Below are positions 12,035 to 20,483 of a stretch of 64,000 nucleotides of DNA, in pieces. Source of the stretch: Sphingobium cyanobacteriorum (GTDB lineage: Bacteria > Pseudomonadota > Alphaproteobacteria > Sphingomonadales > Sphingomonadaceae); NCBI RefSeq assembly GCF_030580935.1, contig NZ_JAUQOM010000001.1, forward strand, positions 558,001 through 622,000, given 5' to 3'. A program made the translations under genes and the position numbers. Under the pieces are notes generated by a model, which was not told where the DNA came from, made no database searches, and worked only from the letters and a program-made list of their open reading frames with translations. Each line of letters begins with the position of its first letter. Positions within the stretch are counted from its first letter, which is position 1.

Positions 12035-12952
12035 GTGACCGCCGCCGCCCGCCCCCATCGTCCGCTGTTCGCGATCGCGCTGCGCCTGACGGCGGTTATC
12101 TGTCTGTCGGTCATGTTCATTTCCGTGCGGCTGGCGAGCGATCGCGGCGTCCATGTCGTCGAATCGCTTTTCTATCGACAGGCGCTGGCATTGCCCGTCA
12201 TCCTGGCCTGGGTCGCGATGGTGGGCGGCCTGCCGACCGTTCGCACAACGCGGATCGGGGTTCATGCCAGCCGCATGATCCTGGGCCTGACCGGGATGCT
12301 GTTCAATTTCCTGTCCTAAATCCTGCTGCCACCTGCGGAAGCGGCGACGATCGGCTTCACCATGCCGATATTCGGCACCCTGTTGTCGGCGCTGATCCTG
12401 CGCGAGGCGACCGGCATCCACCGCTGGAGCGCGGTGCTGATCGGCTTTGCCGGCGTGCTGGTGATGATCCGGCCGGATGCCGGACATTTCCCGGTCCAGG
12501 GCGTGGCCGTCGCCATCGCCGGCGCATTGTCGACCGCCAGCGTCAGCCTGGTGCTGCGGGCATTGGGCCGCACCGAAGGGGCAGGCGTCATCGTGTTCTG
12601 GTTCACCATATTGTCGATGATCCCCCTGGGCCTGGCCATGCCGTTCTTCGCGCGGGCGCATGATCCCGCGACATGGGGCCTGTTGCTGCTGATAGGGTTG
12701 TCCGGGGGGCTGGCGCAGCTATGCCTGACATCGGCCCTGCGCTACGGACCGATCGCCGTCGTGCTGCCGATGGATTACAGCGCGATCATCTGGACGACAT
12801 TGCTGGGGGTCGCCATCGGTCAGGACTGGCCGATGGCGACGACCTGGATCGGGGCCGTCCTGATCATTTCAAGCGGCCTCTATATCGCCTGGCGCGAACA
12901 TGTCCGCGCCAGGCAGGCGCGGATCAGCCCAGCAGTTCCGCGTCCAGGCTGA
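12035..12952 (+). pseudogene. EamA/DMT-family transporter interrupted by an in-frame stop
   Basis: The same reading frame runs from GTG 12035 to the stop at 12952, broken only by TAA at 12317-12319. The first part (94 aa) has the first EamA-type hydrophobic segments (MILGLTGMLFNFLS), and the frame resumes as ILLPPAEAATIGFTMPIFGT, a normal EamA continuation. Restoring one base in the TAA (for example to TAC, Tyr) would give a full transporter of about 305 aa with two EamA repeats. It could be a recent pseudogene, a read-through codon or a sequencing error. The 3' end overlaps the convergent osmC-like gene by 29 bp. Confidence 0.85.
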
Positions 12953-13355
12953 TATCCGCCTTGAGCAGCTTGGAAATCGGGCAGTTCGCCTTGGCCTTGC
13001 CCGCCAGTTCCTGGAACGTCGCATCGTCCGTTCCGGGGATGGTCGCCTTGAGCGTCAGCTTGCTCGCGGTCACGGCGAACCCGTCGTCCTGCTTCTCCAG
13101 CGTCACGACCGCGCTCGTCTCCATCTTCTCCGCCGTCAGCCCGGCCTCCCCCAGGATCAGCGACAGCGCCATGGTGAAGCAGGAGGCATGGGCGGCGGCG
13201 ATCAGTTCCTCCGGGTTGCTGCCCGGTTGTCCTTCGAACCGGGTTGCAAAGCCATAGGGATAGGCGTCGAGCGCGCCGCTCTGCGTCGAAATCGCGCCCT
13301 TCCCGTCCTTGAGGCCACCTGTCCAGACTGCCGAACCGCTACGATTGATTTTCAT
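12924..13355 (-). CDS. osmC: OsmC-family peroxiredoxin
   Basis: Thiol-dependent organic hydroperoxide reductase. It is 143 aa from ATG 13355, preceded by AAGGAG at good spacing; the frame extends 16 codons further without family similarity. The two catalytic cysteines are seen in HASCFTM (about Cys59) and ANCPISK (about Cys125), and the N-terminus MKINRSGSAVWTGGLKDGKG is typical of OsmC and not of Ohr. Transcribed alone, convergent with the broken EamA gene. Confidence 0.9.
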   Translation of the reverse strand: MKINRSGSAVWTGGLKDGKGAISTQSGALDAYPYGFATRFEGQPGSNPEELIAAAHASCFTMALSLILGEAGLTAEKMETSAVVTLEKQDDGFAVTASKLTLKATIPGTDDATFQELAGKAKANCPISKLLKADISLDAELLG

Positions 13356-13667
13356 GGCCAAAGCTCCTTGTGATGCAGCGGAGGAACCCCGGCGTGCCCC
13401 CATGGTTGCATGCCTACAGAGACATTCGTGCAGGAGAATGACAATGGCCGCGCGGCAGCGATCCTTGTCATGGGCTGAGAGAGCCTGAGAGGGCGGCCGC
13501 AGGGGTACGGCAAGGCCAGACGATATCGCGCCGCCCGGCCTTTCCCTGACATGCTCCCATCACATTTTCGGATTGCCCAAATTTCACCACATTTCGCCGC
13601 CAGCCCATTGTCTATCAAATGAATAGAATTATTGTCCAAGGCGCAATGCAGAGGATGAGGACCAGCT
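13356..13667. other. Gene-free stretch between divergent osmC and hydrolase genes
   Basis: About 310 bp with no credible coding frame. It must hold the promoters of both flanking genes. The right third (about 13,540-13,640) is relatively AT-rich and contains a small inverted repeat, TCTAT (13611-13615) and ATAGA (13623-13627). I see no convincing -35/-10 pair and no riboswitch. Confidence 0.5.
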
Positions 13668-14336
13668 ATGGAGCGATTCGGTTTTTCGGGCGACACGCGC
13701 CCGCCGGTCATACTGACCATCCCCGGTCTTAATAATAGCGGGCCGGGTCACTGGCAGACCATCTGGGAAAATACACGCGGCGATTGCGAGCGGGTGGACC
13801 TGGGCAGTTGGGCCAGCCCCAACCGCAACGCATGGGTCACGCGGCTGGACGCCGCGATCCGGCAGGCCAGCGGGCCGGTCATCCTGGCGGCGCACAGCCT
13901 GGGCTGCATGGCGGTCGCCTGGTGGGGCGCATTGCAGAGCCAGGCCTATGGATGGCCGGTGACAGGCGCATTGCTGGTCGCACCACCCGATTGCGACCGG
14001 ATGGAAACGCCCGAAACAATCGGCGGATTCGGCCCGACACCACGCGCGCAACTGCCCTTCCCATCCATTCTGGTCGCCAGTCGCGACGATCCCTATATTT
14101 TCTTCGAACGCGCCCATAGCATCGGGAAGAATTGGGGCAGCCAGTTCGTCGATGCAGGCTATGCCGGGCATATCAATGCCGATTCCGGGTTGGGCGATTG
14201 GGCGTTCGGCCAATCCATGCTGGAACGGTTGATCGACAATGCGCAGGAACAGGCAACCGCCTTTCGTCAGATGCGGCCCGCCATCCCGCTGACGCAACAG
14301 GATCACAAGCTTCCCCGCCCGGCCATCCATAGCTGA
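13668..14336 (+). CDS. RBBP9/YdeN-family serine hydrolase
   Basis: A small alpha/beta hydrolase of 222 aa. An early PGLNNSGPGHWQTIW motif (oxyanion region) is diagnostic of the RBBP9/YdeN family. The nucleophile elbow is AHSLGC (Ser about residue 77), the acid is probably the Asp in ASRDDPY, and the His is in DAGYAGHINADSG. About 30 extra residues at the C-terminus look disordered. Substrates of bacterial members are unknown. It stands alone, followed by a strong terminator. Confidence 0.8.
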   Translation: MERFGFSGDTRPPVILTIPGLNNSGPGHWQTIWENTRGDCERVDLGSWASPNRNAWVTRLDAAIRQASGPVILAAHSLGCMAVAWWGALQSQAYGWPVTGALLVAPPDCDRMETPETIGGFGPTPRAQLPFPSILVASRDDPYIFFERAHSIGKNWGSQFVDAGYAGHINADSGLGDWAFGQSMLERLIDNAQEQATAFRQMRPAIPLTQQDHKLPRPAIHS

Positions 14337-14346
14337 GGCTCCCCCT

Positions 14347-14394
14347 GAGGGGCGCGACAAGACAAACTTTCGCGCCCCTCATTTTTGCTTTTTT
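14347..14394 (+). terminator. Terminator after the YdeN-like hydrolase
   Basis: An 11-bp perfect stem GAGGGGCGCGA (14347-14357) and TCGCGCCCCTC (14370-14380), a 12-base loop, then ATTTTTGCTTTTTTG. It lies 10 bp after the hydrolase stop and separates it from the yezD-like gene. Confidence 0.9.
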
Positions 14395-14436
14395 GTCTAT
14401 CTTAAAAGTTGAGATATTAGGCGGGAAGAGGGTCAT

Positions 14437-14625
14437 ATGAGTGAACATAAAGCAATCGACATTCGCCACGTTCGCGCCGACGGGCAGCGCCCCGACATAG
14501 CCGCCAGCATCGACAAGGTACGCGGCGTGCTGGAGGGGCTGCGCTTTGGATCGATCACGCTGACCGTTCATGACGCGCGCGTGGTCCAGATCGACGTGAC
14601 GGAAAAGACGCGCCTGACCAGTTGA
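14437..14625 (+). CDS. YezD/DUF2292 small protein (OscA-like)
   Basis: A 62-aa protein. The C-terminal half, VRGVLEGLRFGSITLTVHD followed by ARVVQIDVTEKTRL, is the DUF2292 (YezD) signature. In Pseudomonas a homologous small protein, OscA, is needed for growth on organosulfur compounds and is induced by sulfur starvation; many YezD genes sit beside sulfate or sulfonate uptake genes. Here it lies 166 bp upstream of a TonB receptor on the same strand, with GGAAGAGGG as ribosome-binding site and its own promoter region after a terminator. Function in sphingomonads is inferred only. Confidence 0.85.
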   Translation: MSEHKAIDIRHVRADGQRPDIAASIDKVRGVLEGLRFGSITLTVHDARVVQIDVTEKTRLTS

Positions 14626-14791
14626 AGGACGTGGCGGGCGCAACGGGTTCGGGCCGGCATCGGCCCATGCGGCAGGGATGGCCGCAACATGCAAGGATCA
14701 TCCCATCCATCGGCTCTGACCGGACCGCCGGAACAGCCGCAATCACCAGACAACCGAATTGGCACCGGACAGCCGGATAAAGGGGAATAAC

Positions 14792-17245
14792 ATGATTGCG
14801 CGTTTCCTGTTGCTTGCGAGCGTCGCAAGCGCTTCATTCATCACGCCCGGCGCCTTTGCGCAGGATGCGGCCCAGCCCGTGGGGGATGATACCGCCCAGA
14901 ATGTGCGCGGCGAGGTGATCGTCGTCACCGCCCGCCGCCGCCAGGAAACCGCGCAGGAAGTGCCGCTGGCGATTTCCGTCGTCAAGGGTGACAGCATCGA
15001 GGCGACCGGCAACTTCAACATCGTCAAGCTGCAACAACTGGCGCCCACCTTGCAGGTCTATACCACCAACCCGCGCAACACGTCGGTCAACATCCGTGGC
15101 CTGGGCGTGCCGTTCGGCCTGACCAGCGACGGGTTCGAACAGGGCGTGGGCATCTATGTCGACGATGTCTATAACAGCCGCGTCGCCGCCGCGACCTTCG
15201 ACTTTCTGGACGTTTCCCAGGTCGAAGTGCTGCGCGGGCCGCAAGGCACGCTTTACGGCAAGAACACCACGGCCGGCGCGATCAACATCACGACCAACCA
15301 GCCGACCTTCGATTTCGAAGGGCGCGCCGAACTGACCGTCGGCAACCTCAATCTGAAGCAGGCGAAGGCCGCTGTGTCCGGCCCGCTGTCGGAAACGGTC
15401 GCCGCCCGCATCGCGATCGCCGCGACCAGCCGGCGCGGCACGCTCTACAATGTGACGAGCCAGCGCTGGATCAACGAACAGGATAATCTGGGCATTCGCG
15501 GCCAGTTGCTGTTCAGGCCCAATGAGGATTTCAGCATCACCCTGTCAGGCGACTATAGCAAGCAGGACCCGGAATGTTGCGGCACCACCTTCGTGCGTGT
15601 GGGCCGCACCCAGCGGCCGCTCAACCGCCAATATGACGCGCTGGCCGCCGCGCAGAATTATGTCGTGCCCAGCCGCAACCCTTATGACCGGCTGACCGAT
15701 CTGGACAGCAATCTCAACGCGGGCAACAAGATTGGCGGCGTATCGGCCAAGGTGAAGTGGGATGTCGGCCCCGGCACCCTCACGTCCGTCACCGCGTGGC
15801 GCTTCTGGGACTGGAAGCCGGAGAATGACCGCGACTTCACCGGCCTGTCGATCGTGTCGAAATCCCAAAACCCTTCGCAGCAGGACCAGTACAGCCAGGA
15901 ATTCCGCTATAACTATGAAAGCCAGGATGTCGATTTCGTCGTCGGCCTGTTCGGTTTCAAGCAGCGGATCGACACCCAAGGCACCGAGCAACAGGGCAGC
16001 GCCGCCGCGAAATGGAGCCTGACGCCATCGACCGATCCGAACAACGCCGCCAACAAGCCCGCAACCCTCGCGGGATTGACCGCCAGCAACACCCAATGGC
16101 TGAAAGCCGACAGCGCCGCGCTGTTCGGTCAGTTGAGCTGGAAAGTGACGGACGCCCTGACGATCCAGCCGGGCGCGCGCATCAACTATGACAAGAAATC
16201 GGGCTTCTATCAGCGTGTCGTGACGAACGCGCAGGGCCAGACCATCAGTTGCACGGCGACGCCGGCCCCCGGCACGATCGCGGGAACGACGCAGCAATGC
16301 GGGGTGTATCAGCCGCAAATCAGCGCGCCGTCCGACAGCGCCTGGAACTTTACCTATGATTTCAACGTGAATTACAAGGTCGCACGCGACATCCTCGCCT
16401 ATGCAACCTATGCCAAGAGCTTCAAGACGCTGGGCATCAACCAGAACGGCCTGCCGCTCAACGCCGACAATACGGTTAACTATGACGCCAGCACGGTGAA
16501 GCCGGAAGCGGTCAACCATTATGAAATCGGCCTGAAAACACAATTTTGGGATCGCCGGGCGACCTTCAACCTGACTGCCTTCCGCACCGACATCAAGAAT
16601 TTCCAGGCCACCGTGAATGGCGGCCAGTTCGGCACCGTGCGCGGCTACTTGGCCAATGCGGAAAAGGTGCGGTCGCAGGGCATCGAGGCGGACTTCAAGA
16701 TCGTCGCCAGCGACCGCTTCACCGCCTATGCCAATGGCGCCTATACCGACGCCAAGTACAAGAAGTTCACCAACGCCCCCTGCCCGCCCGAATTGTCCGG
16801 CGGCACGTTGCAGCCATCGGGACAGGCAGCCGATTATTCGCAGCCCGGAGTCCCCGGTGCGCTCAGCCCGCGCCAGTGCGACATTTCCGGCCAGAACCTG
16901 CCGGGCGTATCGAAATGGGCTTTCTCCTACGGGGCGGAATATAATATTCCGGTCACGCTGCTGGCGAAGGACGGTCAGGCCTATCTGGGCGTCGACGGCA
17001 ATTACCGTTCGCGCTGGAACAACAACGCCTCGCCATCCATCTATACGGAGGTGAAGGGCTATGCGCTGACCAACCTGCGTGCCGGATTCCGGGGCGAAGG
17101 CTTCGATATTTTCGGCTGGGTCCGCAATGTCTTCGACGTGAACTATATCGAAAATCTCCAGGTCGCGCCCGGCAACACCGGCCTGATCGCCGGGCAGGTC
17201 GGCGATCCGCAGACATGGGGCGGAACGATCAAAGTCTCGTTCTGA
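14792..17245 (+). CDS. TonB-dependent outer-membrane receptor
   Basis: An 817-aa outer-membrane active transporter. ATG 14792 follows AAAGGGGA at about 14779-14786 and opens a signal peptide ending near PGAFAQ. The TonB box-like EVIVVTARRR comes next, then the plug domain with VNIRGLGVPFGLTSDG and VEVLRGPQGTLYGKNTTAGA, then a 22-strand-type barrel ending in aromatic phenylalanine (TIKVSF). It resembles the large sphingomonad receptor class for small organic molecules. The YezD-like gene directly upstream suggests a sulfur-containing ligand; this is inference. Confidence 0.92.
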   Translation: MIARFLLLASVASASFITPGAFAQDAAQPVGDDTAQNVRGEVIVVTARRRQETAQEVPLAISVVKGDSIEATGNFNIVKLQQLAPTLQVYTTNPRNTSVNIRGLGVPFGLTSDGFEQGVGIYVDDVYNSRVAAATFDFLDVSQVEVLRGPQGTLYGKNTTAGAINITTNQPTFDFEGRAELTVGNLNLKQAKAAVSGPLSETVAARIAIAATSRRGTLYNVTSQRWINEQDNLGIRGQLLFRPNEDFSITLSGDYSKQDPECCGTTFVRVGRTQRPLNRQYDALAAAQNYVVPSRNPYDRLTDLDSNLNAGNKIGGVSAKVKWDVGPGTLTSVTAWRFWDWKPENDRDFTGLSIVSKSQNPSQQDQYSQEFRYNYESQDVDFVVGLFGFKQRIDTQGTEQQGSAAAKWSLTPSTDPNNAANKPATLAGLTASNTQWLKADSAALFGQLSWKVTDALTIQPGARINYDKKSGFYQRVVTNAQGQTISCTATPAPGTIAGTTQQCGVYQPQISAPSDSAWNFTYDFNVNYKVARDILAYATYAKSFKTLGINQNGLPLNADNTVNYDASTVKPEAVNHYEIGLKTQFWDRRATFNLTAFRTDIKNFQATVNGGQFGTVRGYLANAEKVRSQGIEADFKIVASDRFTAYANGAYTDAKYKKFTNAPCPPELSGGTLQPSGQAADYSQPGVPGALSPRQCDISGQNLPGVSKWAFSYGAEYNIPVTLLAKDGQAYLGVDGNYRSRWNNNASPSIYTEVKGYALTNLRAGFRGEGFDIFGWVRNVFDVNYIENLQVAPGNTGLIAGQVGDPQTWGGTIKVSF

Positions 17246-17334
17246 AGTGATGAGGACGGGCCGGGACGGCGCATCATGCCGCTCCGGTCCGTCCGGCATT
17301 TGCGCGCCGCGCCACGGTGCGGTAGAGCGCGGCC

Positions 17335-18207
17335 ATGTCCACGACCTTCACGATCGACACGTCGACCAGCCGCGCCAATCCCACACCCGCGCCGATGAAG
17401 CGCCTGACCGTGCCCGCGATCCAGCGACGCAAGTTCGAGGGGAATACGAGCGAACCGCTGGTCATGCTGACCGCCTATACCGCGCGGCAGGCGCAACTGC
17501 TCGACCCGCATTGCGACATGCTGCTGGTCGGCGATTCGCTGGGCCAGGTGATTTACGGCCTGCCCTCCACCCTCGCCGTCACGCTCGACATGATGATTGC
17601 CCATGGCGCGGCGGTGGTGCGCGGCAGCTATCACAGCCTCGTTCTGGTCGACATGCCCTTTGGCAGCTACGAGGCGTCGCCGCAGCAGGCGTTCGCCAGT
17701 GCCAGCCGGGTGATGGCGGAAACCGGCTGCGCCGCCGTCAAGCTGGAGGGCGGCGCGGCGATGGCCGACACGATATCCTTCCTCAGCCAGCGCGGCATTC
17801 CGGTGATGGCGCATATCGGCCTGACCCCGCAGGCCGTGAATGCGCTGGGCGGCTATGGCGCGCGCGGCAAAAGCCAGCAGGAACATGCCAAGATCATGGC
17901 CGACGCCCGCGCCGTGGCGCAGGCCGGCGCCTTCGCCATGGTGCTGGAAGGGGTGATGGAGGAACTGGCGGTGGCGATCACCGACAGCGTCGACGTGCCT
18001 GTCATCGGCATCGGTGCGTCGGTCCATTGCGACGGACAGGTGCTGGTGACGGAGGACATGCTGGGCATGTTCGAACGGGTGCCACGCTTCGTGAAACGCT
18101 ATGACAATATCGCAGAAACGATCGGCAATGCCGCGCAACATTATGCGCAGGATGTCCGCAACCGTCTCTTCCCGACCGAAGATCAGGTCTATCGCCCTAA
18201 AAATTGA
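17335..18207 (+). CDS. panB: 3-methyl-2-oxobutanoate hydroxymethyltransferase
   Basis: First committed enzyme of pantothenate synthesis: it adds a hydroxymethyl group from 5,10-methylene-THF to 2-oxoisovalerate. It is 290 aa with a TIM-barrel sequence: [27 protein letters not shown] with the Mg-binding Asp, VKLEGG, and [12 protein letters not shown] are all family hallmarks. The N-terminal 20 residues are extra and poorly conserved, so translation might begin at the ATG encoding MKRLTVPAI. It heads the group panB-yfgM-bamB-der; panC is not nearby. Confidence 0.95.
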   Translation: MSTTFTIDTSTSRANPTPAPMKRLTVPAIQRRKFEGNTSEPLVMLTAYTARQAQLLDPHCDMLLVGDSLGQVIYGLPSTLAVTLDMMIAHGAAVVRGSYHSLVLVDMPFGSYEASPQQAFASASRVMAETGCAAVKLEGGAAMADTISFLSQRGIPVMAHIGLTPQAVNALGGYGARGKSQQEHAKIMADARAVAQAGAFAMVLEGVMEELAVAITDSVDVPVIGIGASVHCDGQVLVTEDMLGMFERVPRFVKRYDNIAETIGNAAQHYAQDVRNRLFPTEDQVYRPKN

Positions 18208-18282
18208 TTTGCCTGTGGCATGAGCGCCGCTATTGATCGCGCCTTCCGGCAAAGATTTTCGCCGCATTTTTCGGAGAAGCCC

Positions 18283-18996
18283 GTGGCCCTGACGCCGCAA
18301 AACAGCGAAGCATTCATGCGCGAGGTCGATGAAGCGGTCCGTCAGGATCAGCTTCTGACCTTCTGGCAGCGTTATGGCCGCCTGTTGCTGGCCGCCATCA
18401 TCCTGGGCCTGGCCGGGTTTGGCGGCTGGCTATACTGGCAGCATTACAGCAAGACCCAGTCCGAAGCCGTGTCCGAGAAGATGGACAGCGTTCTGACCAC
18501 CGCCGTCGGCGGCGGGACACCCGATGCAAAGCAACTGGACATGCTGGCCGACGCCAGCCAGCCGGGCTATCGCGCGTCCGCGCTGCTGACCAAGGCGGGC
18601 CTCGCGTCGCGCAAGGGCGACGCCGGGACGGCGATCACGCTGTACCGCGCCATGGTGGCCGACAAGGGGCTGGACCAGCCCTATCGCGACCTGGCGCTGA
18701 TCCGTCAGACCGCGCTGGAATTCGACAGCCTGACGCCGCAGCAGGTGGTCGACCGGCTCAAGCCGCTGGCGATCGAGGGCACACCCTGGTTCGGCAGCGC
18801 CGGCGAGCTGGTCGCGCTCGCCTATATGAAGATGGGCAAGACCAAGATGGCCGGACCGATGTTCGCCGCCATGGCAAAGGACGCCAATGTGCCCGATTCG
18901 ATCCGTTCACGGGCCAGACAGATGGCCGGCGTCATGGGCATTGATGCGGTCGAGAATCCGGCCGAAAGCACCCAGGCCGAAAGCACCGAAGGATGA
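18283..18996 (+). CDS. YfgM-like tetratricopeptide membrane protein
   Basis: A 237-aa protein with one transmembrane helix (about residues 28-50, in GRLLLAAIILGLAGFGGWLY) and a periplasmic TPR-like domain. GTG 18283, with GGAGAAG upstream, gives the family N-terminus ALTPQNSEAFMREVDEAVRQ after the initiator; an ATG at 18220 would add 21 unlike residues. In E. coli YfgM lies beside BamB and Der and is an ancillary SecYEG/chaperone partner; the same order here supports this identity. The stop overlaps the bamB start by 4 bp. Confidence 0.85.
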   Translation: MALTPQNSEAFMREVDEAVRQDQLLTFWQRYGRLLLAAIILGLAGFGGWLYWQHYSKTQSEAVSEKMDSVLTTAVGGGTPDAKQLDMLADASQPGYRASALLTKAGLASRKGDAGTAITLYRAMVADKGLDQPYRDLALIRQTALEFDSLTPQQVVDRLKPLAIEGTPWFGSAGELVALAYMKMGKTKMAGPMFAAMAKDANVPDSIRSRARQMAGVMGIDAVENPAESTQAESTEG

Positions 18997-20342
18997 CCGC
19001 GCGCATGGCAAGCATGAAGATGGGCCGGATGGTGACGATGGCGGCGCTCGTCGCGCTGCTGGCGGGGTGTGGCATCGTCGGTGGCAAGAAGGGCGGTCCA
19101 AAGACGCCCGTTATCGGCAATCGCGTATCGATCCTGAACAACGAACAGGGTGTCGAGGTGGAACCGGCGCTGGCCGACGTGCCGGTCAGCCTGCCCGCCC
19201 CCTATGTCAATGAAAGTTGGTCGCAGCCGGGTGGCGACCCTTCCAAGGCGATGGGTCATGTGTCGCTAGGCGGATCGCCCAGCCAGGTCTGGACCACATC
19301 GATCGAGGGCAGTTCACCGCAGGCGCGCCTTGCCGCATCGCCGGTCGTGGCGGGCGGCAAGCTGTTCGTGAGCGACGCCGGCGCCCATGTCATCGCCTTC
19401 GACGCCGTCAGCGGATCGAAACTCTGGCAGACCAGCCTGCCGGCCGAAGGCAAGGGCAATGGCCGCGCGCTGTTTGGCGGCGGCGTCAGCGTGATCGGCG
19501 ACCGGCTCTATGCCAGCACCGGCCTGGGCGACGTATTCGCGATCAATGTCGCGGACGGCGCGATCCTGTGGAAGAAGCATCCGGGCGGCCCGCTGCGCGG
19601 CGCGCCGGCACTGGAAAACGGCCATGTCTATGTGATGGGCCAGGACAACCAGATTTTCGCGCTCAACCAGAGTGATGGCGAAACCCAGTGGACCGACAGC
19701 GGCACATTGCAGGTCACGGGCATTTTCGGTGTCGCCGCCCCCGCCGCCGCGCAGGGCACGGTGATCGCGGGCTATAGTTCGGGCGAAATCACCGCTTATC
19801 GGTATGAAAATGGCCGCAGTCTGTGGGGCGATGCCCTGTCGCGGACCAGCATTTCGACGGCGGTGGCGACGTTGACCGACATCGACGCCGATCCGGTGAT
19901 CGATCGTGGCCGGGTGTTCGCGATCGGCCAGGGCGGCCGCATGGCCAGCTATGAACTGACCAGCGGCCAGCGCCTGTGGGAAATCAACATCGCCGGCATC
20001 TCCACCCCCTGGGTGGCGGGCGAATGGGTGTTTGCCGTGACCAGCGACGCGCGCCTGCTCTGCGTCGCGCGCGCCACCGGCAAGATCCGCTGGGTCAGCC
20101 AGCTTCGCCGCTGGCAGAAGGAAAAGAAGAAGGACAAGGCGATCCGCTGGACCGGCCCGGTGCTGGCCGGTGGTCGCCTGATCGTCGTGTCGACCCGTGG
20201 CCAGATGGTCTATGTCGATCCCACGACCGGATCGGTCCAGTCGGAGGTCGATATGGACCATTCCATGTCGCTGTCGCCGATCGTCGCCAATAATATGCTC
20301 TATCTGCTGGCCGACGATGGAAAATTGACGGCGCTGCGTTAA
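18993..20342 (+). CDS. bamB: Outer-membrane assembly lipoprotein BamB
   Basis: Beta-propeller lipoprotein of the BAM complex that inserts outer-membrane proteins. It is 449 aa, with a lipoprotein signal ending in VALLAGC (the Cys would be lipidated) followed by a WD/PQQ-like propeller: repeated blades of the form FAINVADGAILWKKHPGG, FALNQSDGETQW and SYELTSGQRLWEIN are visible. It overlaps the yfgM-like gene by ATGA and precedes der, an order shared with gammaproteobacteria. Confidence 0.93.
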   Translation: MTARMASMKMGRMVTMAALVALLAGCGIVGGKKGGPKTPVIGNRVSILNNEQGVEVEPALADVPVSLPAPYVNESWSQPGGDPSKAMGHVSLGGSPSQVWTTSIEGSSPQARLAASPVVAGGKLFVSDAGAHVIAFDAVSGSKLWQTSLPAEGKGNGRALFGGGVSVIGDRLYASTGLGDVFAINVADGAILWKKHPGGPLRGAPALENGHVYVMGQDNQIFALNQSDGETQWTDSGTLQVTGIFGVAAPAAAQGTVIAGYSSGEITAYRYENGRSLWGDALSRTSISTAVATLTDIDADPVIDRGRVFAIGQGGRMASYELTSGQRLWEINIAGISTPWVAGEWVFAVTSDARLLCVARATGKIRWVSQLRRWQKEKKKDKAIRWTGPVLAGGRLIVVSTRGQMVYVDPTTGSVQSEVDMDHSMSLSPIVANNMLYLLADDGKLTALR

Positions 20343-20364
20343 AAGCCGATTTTAGAAAAAACTT

Positions 20365-20439
20365 GTGCTCCTGCGAAAGCAGGAGCCTAGGGTGCGGTGA
20401 GCGACCTGCAACCCTGGGCTCCTGCTTTCGCAGGAGCAC
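20365..20439. repeat. Perfect nested palindrome between bamB and der
   Basis: A 75-bp element whose outer 23 bases (20365-20387) are the exact reverse complement of the last 23 (20417-20439). Each arm is also a hairpin by itself (CTCCTGC-gaaa-GCAGGAG and CTCCTGC-tttc-GCAGGAG), so it can form one long stem or two small ones. Resembles dispersed sphingomonad palindromes. It could attenuate transcription between bamB and der, but no T tract is present. Confidence 0.8.
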
Positions 20440-20483
20440 GGCGTTTGTGTCACAGCTTTGATATTAGAAGGAAGCGGGCCTCC

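Noticed and set aside
14626..14791. Possible riboswitch before the TonB receptor
   Set aside because: No cobalamin box, SAM or other riboswitch core was recognised; only weak hairpins.
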